Positions 7,419 through 16,252 are shown, numbered from the stretch's first letter. The stretch is 64,000 bases of DNA from Vibrio natriegens NBRC 15636 = ATCC 14048 = DSM 759 (GCF_035621455.1 NZ_CP141823.1:558001-622000), one strand, 5' to 3'. Made by a program: numbers and translations. Notes: generated by a model from the sequence alone, not told the origin.

Positions 7419-7592
7419 AAATTGAGACTCGTTAAATCGTTATAAATTGATGTGTATACTCAAATGACTTTCCGATTTAATTCAGAATGTTAATAATACT
7501 TGGGTATACCCTTACAAACCCTCAGTGGTTAATGTTCAACTTAAGCGCTAGACTGACTGAGACAAATAACGAATATCAAAAGGAAGACAATT

Positions 7593-8066
7593 ATGATTCA
7601 ACAAGGCCAAGCACTACCTTCTGCAACTGTCAGTGAACTAACAGCCGATGGCATGGCAAATCACGACGTAACTGAGCTGTTTGCGAATAAAAAAGTGGTG
7701 TTGTTTGCTGTCCCGGGTGCGTTCACTCCGACTTGTTCAGAAGCTCACTTGCCAGGCTATGTTGTTCTAGCAGACCAGCTAAAAGCAAAAGGCGTTGATC
7801 TTATCGCATGTATCGCAACAAATGACGCATTTGTTATGCACGCTTGGGGTGAAGCTCAAAATGCCTCTGAGATTATGATGCTGGGTGATGGTGATGCAAG
7901 CTTCACCAAAGCACTTGGTCTGGAAATGGATACTGGCGGTTTTGGTGGTATTCGTTCGCAACGTTATGCGATGATTGTTGATAATGGTGTCGTGACCAAA
8001 CTTAATGTTGAAGAACCACAGAAGTTTGAAGTGAGCAACGCAGAAACAATTCTTGCAGCACTTTAA
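7593..8066 (+). CDS. Prx5-type peroxiredoxin
   Basis: 157 residues of the AhpC/TSA-like Prx5 subfamily. The peroxidatic motif PGAFTPTCS is present with Cys48, and the downstream conserved region 'GIRSQRYAMIV' supplies the catalytic Arg. It reduces H2O2 and organic hydroperoxides using glutathione/glutaredoxin or thioredoxin. In some relatives a C-terminal glutaredoxin domain is fused; it is absent here. Cytoplasmic. SD AAAGGAAGAC. Monocistronic, closed by a strong terminator. Confidence 0.93.
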   Translation: MIQQGQALPSATVSELTADGMANHDVTELFANKKVVLFAVPGAFTPTCSEAHLPGYVVLADQLKAKGVDLIACIATNDAFVMHAWGEAQNASEIMMLGDGDASFTKALGLEMDTGGFGGIRSQRYAMIVDNGVVTKLNVEEPQKFEVSNAETILAAL

Positions 8067-8075
8067 TTAAAAAAA

Positions 8076-8107
8076 GAACGCCCTAACTTAACTCGGGGCG
8101 TTCTTTT
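8076..8107. terminator. Bidirectional terminator between the peroxiredoxin and S1 protease genes
   Basis: GAACGCCC (8076-8083) pairs with GGGCGTTC (8096-8103). It is followed by T's to the right and preceded by a long A-run, so it can stop both convergent transcripts. Confidence 0.85.
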
Positions 8108-8120
8108 ATGTTTATTAGTA

Positions 8121-9449
8121 CTAGCGGTTAATAACTTTTCTTCTGCTTGCCGCTAAAAGTAACATCAACAGTAGATACATGTAACCGATAGAACCACCGC
8201 TACTGTCATCATCTTCATCGTCATCACAAAAAACAACGTACTGACCTTCAATCGAGGCGTTACACTCTTCATCTTCTATGACTTCTTCGTCTTCTGTTTC
8301 TGTAACCGTTTCACCTTCTTCTCCTTCCGTCACCGTATCTTCGCCATCTTCGGTTTCCTCTGGAACAATCAGAAAGTCAGGTTTGGTGATAACAGCTTCG
8401 GGAGGTTGCTCACTGTCCAAGTATGAGTCAATCCACTCTGTGTAATAAGAAACGTTGGTGTACCAAGTTGGTAAGGTAACAGAGCTACAGACGCTATTAA
8501 TGATTGGACCAGCACTGATAATACCAACTTGGGTAAAGCTCAGGCCATCGCTACTTGGCAGTAATAAAGGACCACCCGTATCGCCGACACAGGCACCATT
8601 ACCAAATATGTTGTCACCGATAGGAAAACTTTGTGTCGGCAACGTACATAGCTTCGTAGGGTCTACCGGAGATTCAAGGTAGATTGGCATTTCTTCAGCA
8701 GACTCTAGGCGTTCATAACAAAGAGACATAGGGTAATAAGAAACATCTGTATCTCTAAATTCAGTCGTGCTAGCCCCAATTGCAGGATCAGAATCACCAC
8801 CAGTCCCCCAACCTGCGACTTTTACATTAGGTTCAGGATTAGCAGAGTCCCACCTTTCTCCTAAATCAGACAATCTACTATTGCTATTTACATCACCTAA
8901 GCTCACCTTGCCGACGAGGTTTGAAGGAAAATCACGTTCAACATAAAGTAAAGCAAGGTCATTCTGGTATGCGGTTGACTCTAGGACCATTACCTCAGTC
9001 TCACCAGTGTTATCTGTACTATCGATTGTTTCTACAGTAACAGATTGCACTGGATAATAATCTGGATGTATCACAACGTGAGTGACCTTATAGATGTCAG
9101 ATATCTCAACTTGAGACAAATCTGCCTTGCCAGCCGTTATTGAGATTTCTTTAGGTTTGGCCACATCATAAAGTGTAAACACGTCAGGGTTCGAGTTGCT
9201 ATCTTCCAAACTAGCATCAGAAGCAACTAAACAGTGGGCAGCAGTCAACACCCAGCGCTCACTGATTATAGTCCCACCACATGAGTGATCTTCAGCGAAA
9301 ATACTGGCTCGAACAGAAGCTAAAAAAGAAAAGTTATCGTCAAAATCCTGTTGAGTTTTCTGAACATAAGTATTTTCATCTACAACAATTGCGTACGTTG
9401 ATGTACTGATCAAAAGTGAGGCAAACAGCGGTGCCCATTTGTTTCTCAT
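8121..9449 (-). CDS. Exported trypsin-like S1 protease homologue with GlyGly-CTERM tail; catalytic Ser replaced by Thr
   Basis: 442 residues. Signal peptide about 1-20 (cleavage after TYA), then an S1 domain (about 40-345) with TAAHC (His72) and NDLALL (Asp164). The third triad motif reads CVGDTGGPL: Thr291 (codon ACG) replaces the universal serine of GDSGGP. A low-complexity Glu/Asp/Thr linker (about 360-415) leads to SSGGSIGY, a hydrophobic helix and a basic end (RRK): a GlyGly-CTERM tail, which in Vibrio is processed by rhombosortase and accompanies type II secretion (VesB-like proteins). Start: AAGGAGGG 6 bases before ATG 9449; the longer frame is rejected. It may be a pseudoprotease or a weak Thr enzyme. 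Confidence 0.9.
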   Translation of the reverse strand: MRNKWAPLFASLLISTSTYAIVVDENTYVQKTQQDFDDNFSFLASVRASIFAEDHSCGGTIISERWVLTAAHCLVASDASLEDSNSNPDVFTLYDVAKPKEISITAGKADLSQVEISDIYKVTHVVIHPDYYPVQSVTVETIDSTDNTGETEVMVLESTAYQNDLALLYVERDFPSNLVGKVSLGDVNSNSRLSDLGERWDSANPEPNVKVAGWGTGGDSDPAIGASTTEFRDTDVSYYPMSLCYERLESAEEMPIYLESPVDPTKLCTLPTQSFPIGDNIFGNGACVGDTGGPLLLPSSDGLSFTQVGIISAGPIINSVCSSVTLPTWYTNVSYYTEWIDSYLDSEQPPEAVITKPDFLIVPEETEDGEDTVTEGEEGETVTETEDEEVIEDEECNASIEGQYVVFCDDDEDDDSSGGSIGYMYLLLMLLLAASRRKVINR

Positions 9450-9676
9450 ACACTTCCCTCCTTGGATAAACAAAGTTGACTGAGTATGAACGGACAACGT
9501 GCATTACACACCTGCATACTTGGGCAACTACATGCACAAAAGTATAGGCATTTAGTTCACTACTAACTGCAACTTAAGTTGCAAAACATAATCCGGACCA
9601 CATAATTCTAAAGCATGAGAATTAGTTTCAAAGATTACACCCATTTATGATACATAGCTCATACCATGTTTAGTTA

Positions 9677-9910
9677 ATGGGTAATATAGCGTTAACCAGA
9701 AAAATGAAGAGAGAATTGCTCGAAACTGCACTAGCAGCCATTAATACTGTAGTGAGTGAAGATAAAAAACCGTCCGCACTCAGGCGGGTTATAAAAAACA
9801 CGTGTGCGGACATAACAACAACACAGTTCATGCTGGCGAACTGGAAAATAGGGGGCAATGAAAATCAACGAAATATGACTTTCAATAGCGATAGTATTGC
9901 GTCTCTTTGA
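9677..9910 (+). CDS. Small hypothetical protein (77 aa), uncertain
   Basis: A 77-codon frame starting MGNIALTRKMKRELL. No convincing Shine-Dalgarno precedes the ATG; an internal ATG (9704, MKRELLETAL) is an alternative. The first half looks helical; the sequence is unrecognised. Two further tiny ORFs follow closely on the same strand, which is the main argument for it. Confidence 0.4.
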   Translation: MGNIALTRKMKRELLETALAAINTVVSEDKKPSALRRVIKNTCADITTTQFMLANWKIGGNENQRNMTFNSDSIASL

Positions 9911-9939
9911 TTTTATATTGTTAGCTAAGGGTCAATAAT

Positions 9940-10029
9940 ATGGCTGGAAAAATAAATAAGAGTAGACAAGAAAAACAACTAATTAATCGATTTAAAAAGC
10001 AAAATCAGAAGTATAGAAATGAAATATAA
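9940..10029 (+). CDS. Tiny basic protein (29 aa), unrecognised
   Basis: 29 residues starting MAGKINKSRQEKQL, rich in Lys/Arg/Gln. A modest SD (AAGGG) lies about 9 bases upstream, and its TAA is immediately followed by the ATG of the next ORF. In size and basic character it parallels the 29-aa ORF after the cold-shock gene at 5552, though I see no clear sequence identity. Confidence 0.4.
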   Translation: MAGKINKSRQEKQLINRFKKQNQKYRNEI

Positions 10030-10158
10030 ATGTCACTTATGTCAGATATTAATGACGTTTATGTTTTCAAACTAGATTTAAATAGAAAAGTCTTTTCCGG
10101 TGTTGATACTAATGTTGCTAAGCGTAACGCTTCGTTAATCCTTTTCAGTATTGACTAA
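10030..10158 (+). CDS. Tiny hypothetical protein (42 aa)
   Basis: 42 residues starting MSLMSDINDVYVFKLD. The ATG directly abuts the previous stop codon (TAAATG), so termination-reinitiation is possible. It is unrecognised. It could be a remnant or a real small protein; only the arrangement supports it. Confidence 0.35.
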   Translation: MSLMSDINDVYVFKLDLNRKVFSGVDTNVAKRNASLILFSID

Positions 10159-10261
10159 TAAATTCATCATTGATGGATTCAAGTATGCGAGTTGATCGTA
10201 GAACAGAATAGAAAACTGCGCACCAATTTCGTGAATGGTACGCAGGATAATAGGATTGAGC

Positions 10262-11119
10262 CTAAAGTTTTAGCTTTAACACGTCATCAATATCTTGTGC
10301 ACTATGTCGCTCCTCAAGATACTCGCCTTCTTCACCCCAAGTTCGGTTAACAATACGACCGCGTTTGACTGCTTCACGTTGATCGATGGCTTTTGCCCAA
10401 CGAACTACGTGCTCGTAGCTGTTTACGTCTAAAAACTCAGCCGCATCGTACGCTCGTCCCAAAACTAGGTTGCCATACCAAGGCCAAGTGGCGATATCCG
10501 CGATACTGTATTCGTCGCCACCTAAAAACTCATTGTTCGCTAAGCGTTTGTCCAGAACATCTAATTGACGTTTCGCTTCCATGGTAAATCGGTTGATCGG
10601 ATATTCAAACTTCTCTGGTGCATAGGCGTAGAAATGCCCGAAGCCACCACCAAGATATGGCGCAGACCCTTGCAGCCAAAACAACCAGTTCATTACTTCC
10701 GCTCGCTTTGCCCCTTCTTTAGGCAAGAACAGGCCAAATTTTTCCGCTAAGTAGAAAAGAATATTGCCAGATTCAAAAACATTGACCGGCTCTTCGCCAG
10801 AGCGATCGACTAACGCAGGAATTTTTGAATTTGGGTTAACCGCAACAAACCCGGAACCAAACTGGTCACTATCACCGATTTTAATCAAATGTGCGTCGTA
10901 TTCCGCTTCTTTCACACCAGCAGCCAGCAGCTCTTCAAACATAATGGTGACTTTTTGGCCATTTGGTGTCCCCATGGAATATAGCTGGAATGGATGCTCA
11001 CCAACGGGTAACTCTTGCTCATGACGTGCGCCTGAGTCCGGACGGTTGATGCTTGCCCATTGGCCGCCATTTTCACTGTCGTTTGTCCAAACTTTTGGTG
11101 GTATGTACTCGTTTGACAT
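10262..11119 (-). CDS. yghU: Glutathione S-transferase family protein YghU
   Basis: 285 residues with an N-terminal thioredoxin-like GST domain (about 40-130; 'YSMGTPNGQKVTIMFEE', 'NPNSKIPAL', 'ESGNILFYLAEKFG') and an all-helical C-terminal domain. Length and the long N-terminal extension (MSNEYIPPKVW) match YghU, a nu-class GST with disulfide-bond reductase activity on small substrates. Cytoplasmic. SD AAGGAATAAC. Monocistronic. Confidence 0.93.
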   Translation of the reverse strand: MSNEYIPPKVWTNDSENGGQWASINRPDSGARHEQELPVGEHPFQLYSMGTPNGQKVTIMFEELLAAGVKEAEYDAHLIKIGDSDQFGSGFVAVNPNSKIPALVDRSGEEPVNVFESGNILFYLAEKFGLFLPKEGAKRAEVMNWLFWLQGSAPYLGGGFGHFYAYAPEKFEYPINRFTMEAKRQLDVLDKRLANNEFLGGDEYSIADIATWPWYGNLVLGRAYDAAEFLDVNSYEHVVRWAKAIDQREAVKRGRIVNRTWGEEGEYLEERHSAQDIDDVLKLKL

Positions 11120-11365
11120 TGTTATTCCTTATCGTGTTTGAATGCGCCTTTGGCTGATAGGATCAGTAGTGTGTTACTCAATCCCATGTCTTGAATTCAT
11201 TTGGTCATAAACAGAATATTAGGTCGCAACCATAAATTTAAAGCCCTCAAGACGAGTTTGATTAGAACCTTTGGTTATGGTTTTTTCTTTAGCGCTATAA
11301 GATAAATCAAGCAGATATGGCTAGGGGCAGGAGATAGCCGCCCCATGAAGGGACGGCGCGAAGGA

Positions 11366-12085
11366 CTATAAGACTAAGCCACCATCGATTTTTAACACTT
11401 GTCCTGTAATGAACTCACTCTTGTCTGATGCTAAGAAGGCAACACCATTTGCGATATCTCGAACGGACCCCATCCGGCCTAATGGAGTTTTACCTTCCAT
11501 CATTTTGATCACTTTCTCAGGCAGGTCTTTGGTCATATCTGTAACAATGAATCCGGGAGCCACACAATTCACACGTATTTGCGCGCCTTTTCGAGCAAGC
11601 TCTTTCGCCCACCCTTTGCTCATTGAGATGACACCGCCTTTGCTGGCAGCATAATTACTCTGACCAATATTTCCATCAGTACCCACGATGGAAGAGATAT
11701 TCACAATACTGCCAGTACCTTGGTTTAACATTACCGGAGCGACACTTTGCGTTAATAAAAATACCGCTTTTAGGTTTACATCGATGACACTGTCCCAATC
11801 TTTCTCCAGCATATCCTGAAGTAGAGCGTCTCGAGTAATACCTGCATTATTAACTAATACATCAATGCGATGATGTTGCTGAATGATGCTCTCTACGACT
11901 TCATTGACCCCTTTGGAATCACATAGGTTAACTTGATAGCTGGTGAGCTGTGATGACTGGCTCCATTCGACCGGAGAGATATCTAACCCGATGACATAAA
12001 AGCCATCTTCTAATAGTTGCTCACAAATCGCTCGTCCAATACCGCGAGCGGCACCAGTGACAATGGCTACTTTGTCATGTTTCAT
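11366..12085 (-). CDS. Short-chain dehydrogenase, 3-oxoacyl-ACP / acetoacetyl-CoA reductase type
   Basis: 239 residues, classical SDR: NAD(P) motif TGAARGIG (about 10-17), NNAG, catalytic Ser in 'NISSIVG', and YxxxK in 'NYAASKGG'. 'DVNLKAVFLLTQ' and 'PLGRMG' fit the FabG/PhaB group, so the substrate is likely a 3-oxoacyl thioester, but the physiological role is unknown. It is outside a fab or pha cluster and therefore is not the housekeeping fabG. Start ATG 12085 (MKHDKV) has AGGAAC upstream; the 15-residue longer frame does not. Monocistronic, divergent from the double cupin gene. Confidence 0.85.
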   Translation of the reverse strand: MKHDKVAIVTGAARGIGRAICEQLLEDGFYVIGLDISPVEWSQSSQLTSYQVNLCDSKGVNEVVESIIQQHHRIDVLVNNAGITRDALLQDMLEKDWDSVIDVNLKAVFLLTQSVAPVMLNQGTGSIVNISSIVGTDGNIGQSNYAASKGGVISMSKGWAKELARKGAQIRVNCVAPGFIVTDMTKDLPEKVIKMMEGKTPLGRMGSVRDIANGVAFLASDKSEFITGQVLKIDGGLVL

Positions 12086-12391
12086 CTTGGTGTTCCTATA
12101 TTTTTGAGAATACACCCTGCGCTTCAGCACTTGTTCCTGTATTCTCTTTTGCTTCTCGTTCTAGCACGCCTTTGCGTCGCTAGTAAAACTATAGATAAAT
12201 TCTAAGAGCGAGTTGTGAGCGATCCGATACAATTGGTCAGTATTTTTTCAGTACCTCCGTTAGTCGGAGCTTTGGATTCGTCCTTTTCCAACAAGTTTTC
12301 ATACACTCTTGCTGTAGGTTTTAAGTCGGTTTAGGGTGTGATACGTATAGAATGAATATGGACTGCTAAAAATAGGTCTCGGAATTTCAGC
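12086..12391. other. Divergent intergenic region, SDR / double cupin
   Basis: Holds the two promoters by position. I see only a 5-bp hairpin (CTCCG/CGGAG near 12254-12269) and no recognisable operator. Confidence 0.3.
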
Positions 12392-13048
12392 ATGTTGAAT
12401 ATGAATTTCACTCAGAGAGTTGTGATTAACACAACTCAGCAAGAATGGATTGCCAGCCCGGCCAAAGGCGTTTGGCGTAAACCATTAGAGCGTGAAGCGA
12501 AAGAATCAGGGCACACCACCAGTATTGTAAAATATGAAGCTGGATCACGCTTTGCGACGCACTATCACCCGTTCGGTGAGGAAATTTTAGTGCTTGAAGG
12601 CGTGTTTTCTGATGAAAATGGCGATTACCCTGCTGGTACTTACATTCGCAACCCACCAGGTAGCCATCATGCTCCGTTCAGTAACGAAGGGTGTGTCATT
12701 TTGGTAAAACTGAACCAGTTTGATCCCCAAGATCTTGCGGAAGTACGCATCAATACCAATAAGGCAGAGTGGCTCCCCGGAATTGGCGGCCTGCAAGTGA
12801 TGCCTTTGCATGAATTTGGTCATGAACGTGTTGCGCTAGTGAAATGGCCGAAAGGAGAACAGTTTCATGCACACCAACACTTTGGTGGCGAAGAAATATT
12901 AGTTTTATCTGGCAAGTTTCAAGATGAGTTCGGCATCTATCCCAAGCATACCTGGATGCGAAATCCACATTTGAGTTCACACACGCCATTTGTCGAAGAA
13001 GAAACGGTGATTTGGGTCAAGACTGGGCATCTGCCAGTTCAAAAATAA
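12392..13048 (+). CDS. Double-cupin protein (ChrR cupin-like)
   Basis: 218 residues holding two cupins of the ChrR type. Domain 1 (about 15-110) has 'THYHPFGEEILVLEG' and 'PPGSHHAPF'; domain 2 (about 115-215) repeats it with 'HAHQHFGGEEILVLSG' and 'NPHLSSHTPF'. Each keeps the His-x-His...Glu...His metal set. ChrR's cupin is the Zn-binding output half of an anti-sigma factor, but the sigma-binding N-terminal domain and any sigma gene are missing here, so this is a stand-alone enzyme or sensor of unknown function. SD weak. Divergent from the SDR gene. Confidence 0.8.
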   Translation: MLNMNFTQRVVINTTQQEWIASPAKGVWRKPLEREAKESGHTTSIVKYEAGSRFATHYHPFGEEILVLEGVFSDENGDYPAGTYIRNPPGSHHAPFSNEGCVILVKLNQFDPQDLAEVRINTNKAEWLPGIGGLQVMPLHEFGHERVALVKWPKGEQFHAHQHFGGEEILVLSGKFQDEFGIYPKHTWMRNPHLSSHTPFVEEETVIWVKTGHLPVQK

Positions 13049-13076
13049 AAAAGGCTCGTATGCCTAGATACGAGCC
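13041..13076 (-). terminator. Terminator between double cupin and YdcH-like genes
   Basis: GGCTCGTAT (13053-13061) pairs perfectly with ATACGAGCC (13068-13076). The A-run at 13041-13052 gives a U-tract on the minus strand, so it mainly ends the leftward gene, but the stem may end both. Confidence 0.8.
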
Positions 13077-13092
13077 GATACTCATTAGCTGG

Positions 13093-13332
13093 CTATGCAC
13101 CCATGATCCTGGAATGTAACCAATCTTTCAGTTCAGCACGATTATGTTTCAGTATATTCATCTCGTGATCATCAATGGGGTTACCTTGCAGTTCCAAAAC
13201 ACGTATTTCTTTATCCAAGGCGTTGTAGTTTCTCACGTTTTCAGCAAAGGATGCATCATTTGCTGACAGATGGGAGATGGTATCCAAATGTTCTGGAAAT
13301 TCATGAGTTAATGAGTGATTTTCACCTAACAT
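13093..13332 (-). CDS. YdcH family protein (DUF465)
   Basis: 79 residues, mostly helical. 'HEFPEH', 'NYNALDKEIRVLE' and 'LKHNRAELKDWL' are the DUF465/YdcH pattern of a helical hairpin. Function unknown; members are small cytosolic coiled-coil proteins. Start ATG 13332 (MLGENH) with AGAGG 7 bases upstream; a 28-residue longer frame lacks an SD and looks like noncoding translation. Confidence 0.85.
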   Translation of the reverse strand: MLGENHSLTHEFPEHLDTISHLSANDASFAENVRNYNALDKEIRVLELQGNPIDDHEMNILKHNRAELKDWLHSRIMGA

Positions 13333-13539
13333 ATAGACCTCTTGGTGGATGGTTGATGTATATGTTTGCTCATATTTTAAGCAGTGCATTAATAAACATA
13401 GCATTACATCGGGCAATATATCGTCGAATTGCCCACACTTTTACTTAACTAACGCCAACAACTGAAACGTTAGGACATCTAAAACGTTCACTACTTTTTC
13501 GACTACATTTAATAGAATTCCAGCGAGAAGGTACATCCA

Positions 13540-14577
13540 ATGAAAACCGTAAAATTCAGCTTAGTCGGTGTCGCAGTGGCGATGGCACTATTTGGCTGTA
13601 ATTCAGACAGCGATTCCGTTAGCGCGACAACTCCTGTAACACTTTCTGTATCCGATGCTCCCATTGATGATGTCTCCGATGTGGTCGTTACATTCAGCAA
13701 AGTCGCTTTCCTATCTATTGACGATGAAACACCTCAAATTTTTGAAGTATACAAAACGGATGAAGAAGGGAACTATGTTGACGAAGATGGTGAACTGCTT
13801 CTTGAAGGCGAAGATCCTATTCCACTCAGTGTGAACTTGTTGGACGTACAAGGCAGTGATGTGGAAGATCTTTTAGATGGCGAACTTCTTCCTGTCGGTA
13901 ATTATAAGCTTTGTGTTTTTGCCAACGATGGAGACCATCCCGATTACCCTTCCTATGTCGTCGATGAACTGACAGGCAACAAAATTCCACTCACGGTAAA
14001 AGGAGATGGAGCCTGCCCACAAGGTGTGGGTAAAGAAGATAACGCCGGGGTTCTGTTCTTCAATAACACATTCGCAGTGAATCCAGACAACAATGAGTAC
14101 GTTGTCGAATTTGACCTGCGTCGAGGCCTGAAAGATGGTACAGGTCAAAACGAAGGTTATAGTATTCAACGAACTTCAGTATCATTGATTAACACGGTCA
14201 CCACTGGTGATATCCAAGGTGTTGTATTAGCTGCAACGTATGGAGGCTGTGTGAACGATACCGATACTGGAAACGGATATGCTCAAGCGGTTTATTTATA
14301 TGAAGGTAACGTTGCCGAAGAAGACATGGGTCCATTTGCTGGCGTTGAAGGAAAAGTCGACCCAATCGCAGCAGCAGCCGTTTCACTAGCCGACAACAAT
14401 ACAGACTACACGTATGAATTCGGCTTTGTCGAGCCTGGTACCTATTCTGTCGGTTACACATGTACTGCGAACGATGATTCGGAAGATGGACTTGTAGAAG
14501 GTGAGGCATTCAGTATCTTTGATTCCGTCAGTGGGCTGAGCGTTTCAGTGGGTACAGATACCGAAGCGAACTTCTAG
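13540..14577 (+). CDS. DUF4382 domain lipoprotein
   Basis: 345 residues. It has a lipoprotein signal peptide with lipobox LFGC (Cys20) followed by a Ser/Asp-rich stretch, so probably anchored in the outer membrane or surface-exposed. The DUF4382 domain follows (about 32-215), recognisable from 'LSVSDAPIDDVSDVVVTF' and 'VNLLDVQG'. The C-terminal half is a beta-rich domain with 'GDIQGVVLAATYGG'. The protein is very acidic. Function unknown; DUF4382 proteins resemble carboxypeptidase-regulatory-like beta sandwiches. SD AAGG. Monocistronic. Confidence 0.9.
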   Translation: MKTVKFSLVGVAVAMALFGCNSDSDSVSATTPVTLSVSDAPIDDVSDVVVTFSKVAFLSIDDETPQIFEVYKTDEEGNYVDEDGELLLEGEDPIPLSVNLLDVQGSDVEDLLDGELLPVGNYKLCVFANDGDHPDYPSYVVDELTGNKIPLTVKGDGACPQGVGKEDNAGVLFFNNTFAVNPDNNEYVVEFDLRRGLKDGTGQNEGYSIQRTSVSLINTVTTGDIQGVVLAATYGGCVNDTDTGNGYAQAVYLYEGNVAEEDMGPFAGVEGKVDPIAAAAVSLADNNTDYTYEFGFVEPGTYSVGYTCTANDDSEDGLVEGEAFSIFDSVSGLSVSVGTDTEANF

Positions 14578-14617
14578 CGCCTCATCTAAGAATGTTGTAC
14601 AACCAATTCCAAAGTGA

Positions 14618-14654
14618 CCTCAAAATACCGCTAATCAAAGTAGGTATTTTGAGG
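14618..14654 (+). terminator. Strong 12-bp hairpin after the DUF4382 gene
   Basis: CCTCAAAATACC (14618-14629) pairs perfectly with GGTATTTTGAGG (14643-14654) around a 13-base loop. There is no U-tract afterwards, so it may act as a 3' end stabiliser or an atypical terminator. Confidence 0.55.
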
Positions 14655-15112
14655 CCATAATTCATCAGAGGTAACGAGTGGGTAAATAAAAACCAGCTCA
14701 AACCGCTCTCCAACTCAACGTTACCAAAGTGCCAGCTCAAGAATTTTCGCTTACCTTAACTTGCCTAGGTGACGCATTAAACAAACGATAAGCATAGATT
14801 TACTTACCCAACGAAGAACACTTACTGTTGATGTTTTTTTAATTTGTTAAGCACCAACTTCGTGCCACAAAAAGTTCCCTTCAAAAAATATATTTTTCCT
14901 TCAAATCAACTTTCTACAGTAAGTAACTGTTTTTTCTTGCGCATCGATATGTGACACACTTCACGCTCTCAACCACATATTGATGGTTAGAAAAGTAGCG
15001 TCTATCTTTCAGAAAAAGGCATCAACTTTGTAGCATTAATGCGCTCTAAATCAGGCACTTTTGAACATACGGATTTAAAGAGTTTCAAAGTGACGAAGAC
15101 GCAATATAACAA
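14655..15112. other. Intergenic region with a CRP-like site
   Basis: No ORF. TGTGACACACTTCACG at 14950-14965 fits the CRP pattern TGTGA-N6-TCAC(A/G), about 270 bp upstream of the next gene. The rest is AT-rich with no other recognisable element. Confidence 0.4.
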
Positions 15113-15223
15113 GGTAACCTGCTACTAAAAGTTGATTACAACCATTCTGAAAGCGCGAACCAATTAGGTTGACTGGGGGCAATACGTCAGCCTATCGCGC
15201 TAAGAGACAGAGGGGTTATCAGA
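15113..15223 (+). promoter_or_regulatory. Structured mRNA leader of unknown class
   Basis: Immediately upstream of the next gene: GTTG/CAAC (15131-15134 with 15139-15142) makes a small hairpin. AGCGCGA (15152-15158) pairs perfectly with TCGCGCT (15195-15201), enclosing a first inner hairpin AACC/GGTT (15158-15170) and a second with GAC/GTC arms (15171-15188). AACC at 15116-15119 can also pair with GGTT at 15214-15217, next to the SD GAGGGG. This looks like a multi-helix junction that could sense a ligand, protein or temperature. I match it to no known riboswitch. Confidence 0.4.
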
Positions 15224-16252
15224 ATGAAAACTCGAATAACAAAAGTACTCGTCGTTACGGGCTTAGCGGTCCTAATTTCCTACTTTCCCGTTTACTACTC
15301 ATACGCGGCAACATCGCCAAACTGCAACAACATACTTGCAACCAACCGAACTTCAGTCTCTCAAAAAATGGTCATGTTACTCGGTCAGGATATAACGAAA
15401 TCTAACCACATCACTACCGTCATTCCGACAGCAAAAAATCCGTTTGTAACGGAAGAACTGGTATCGGTTTCTAATGATGTTTCGCCCAATGGCCGCTATC
15501 CCAAACGTACTCTCAATGACATTCAAAGGATGAGATCAAATTTAAATCTGGCCGCGAAGGAAGCAGAGCGATTGAAAGGCACTTATGAGCTGGCATTGAT
15601 CAGCCTTATCGATGGTTATTGCCAGTTTTCAAATAATAAACTGACCCAGCATGCGAAAATAGATTTTGACCATTTAGAAGGTCTTACCCTTTACTCCATC
15701 CCTGCACTCATCGCGATGGCAGATCAGTCTTACGCTATGTTCAAAAAGCAAAGCAATAAACAACCGAGCGAATCGAACGAACGCAATAACGACCAGCAAA
15801 ACAACGAAGAAGCTTCTAGCGCAGTTGCCGCTGCTAGCTATCAAAACGATAACGTGATGGTGAAAGTGGAAGACTTTGACGGTTCCAACGTAACTTTCTC
15901 CGTCACGAACATCGGCGCTGAGGGCAAGTTAGAGCCTCAATTCAATACGTTTAGCGCTTATCGTAATGAAAGCGGAAACCTTCTATACAGACCTGAATCT
16001 CTGCTCAGTATTGAAGATAATGATGGTAACAGCATACCAACTATAGGCATTGCAGAACTCTCTTCTCACGGGAGTAAACATCTATCTATTTCACCTGGAG
16101 AAACTCGCACGTTCGTCACGCGACTTGTGCAAAAGGCTCCCGAACATGCCCAATTGAGCATAGAGTTTCCGGCCAAGGCGTTGAACACAGAACAGCCTTT
16201 TTCATTGTCATTTACCGACTTAATCGCTATCGCAACGGCTGACATAAACTAG
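15224..16252 (+). CDS. Exported protein of unknown function
   Basis: 342 residues. Signal peptide about 1-28 (cleavage after SYA, before ATSPNC). Residues about 90-190 look helical ('MRSNLNLAAKEAERLKG'). A Gln/Asn/Ser-rich linker (about 175-205) leads to a C-terminal beta domain (about 210-342) containing 'NVTFSVTNIGAEGKLEP' and 'ISPGETRTFVTRL', reminiscent of an immunoglobulin-like fold. One Cys pair in the mature part could form a disulfide. SD GAGGGG, 8 bases from the ATG, inside a structured leader. Not recognised. Confidence 0.8.
   Translation: MKTRITKVLVVTGLAVLISYFPVYYSYAATSPNCNNILATNRTSVSQKMVMLLGQDITKSNHITTVIPTAKNPFVTEELVSVSNDVSPNGRYPKRTLNDIQRMRSNLNLAAKEAERLKGTYELALISLIDGYCQFSNNKLTQHAKIDFDHLEGLTLYSIPALIAMADQSYAMFKKQSNKQPSESNERNNDQQNNEEASSAVAAASYQNDNVMVKVEDFDGSNVTFSVTNIGAEGKLEPQFNTFSAYRNESGNLLYRPESLLSIEDNDGNSIPTIGIAELSSHGSKHLSISPGETRTFVTRLVQKAPEHAQLSIEFPAKALNTEQPFSLSFTDLIAIATADIN

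Noticed and set aside
14950..14965. CRP site as certain regulator of the exported protein gene
   Set aside because: Matches the pattern but lies about 270 bp from the gene; kept only as a weak note.
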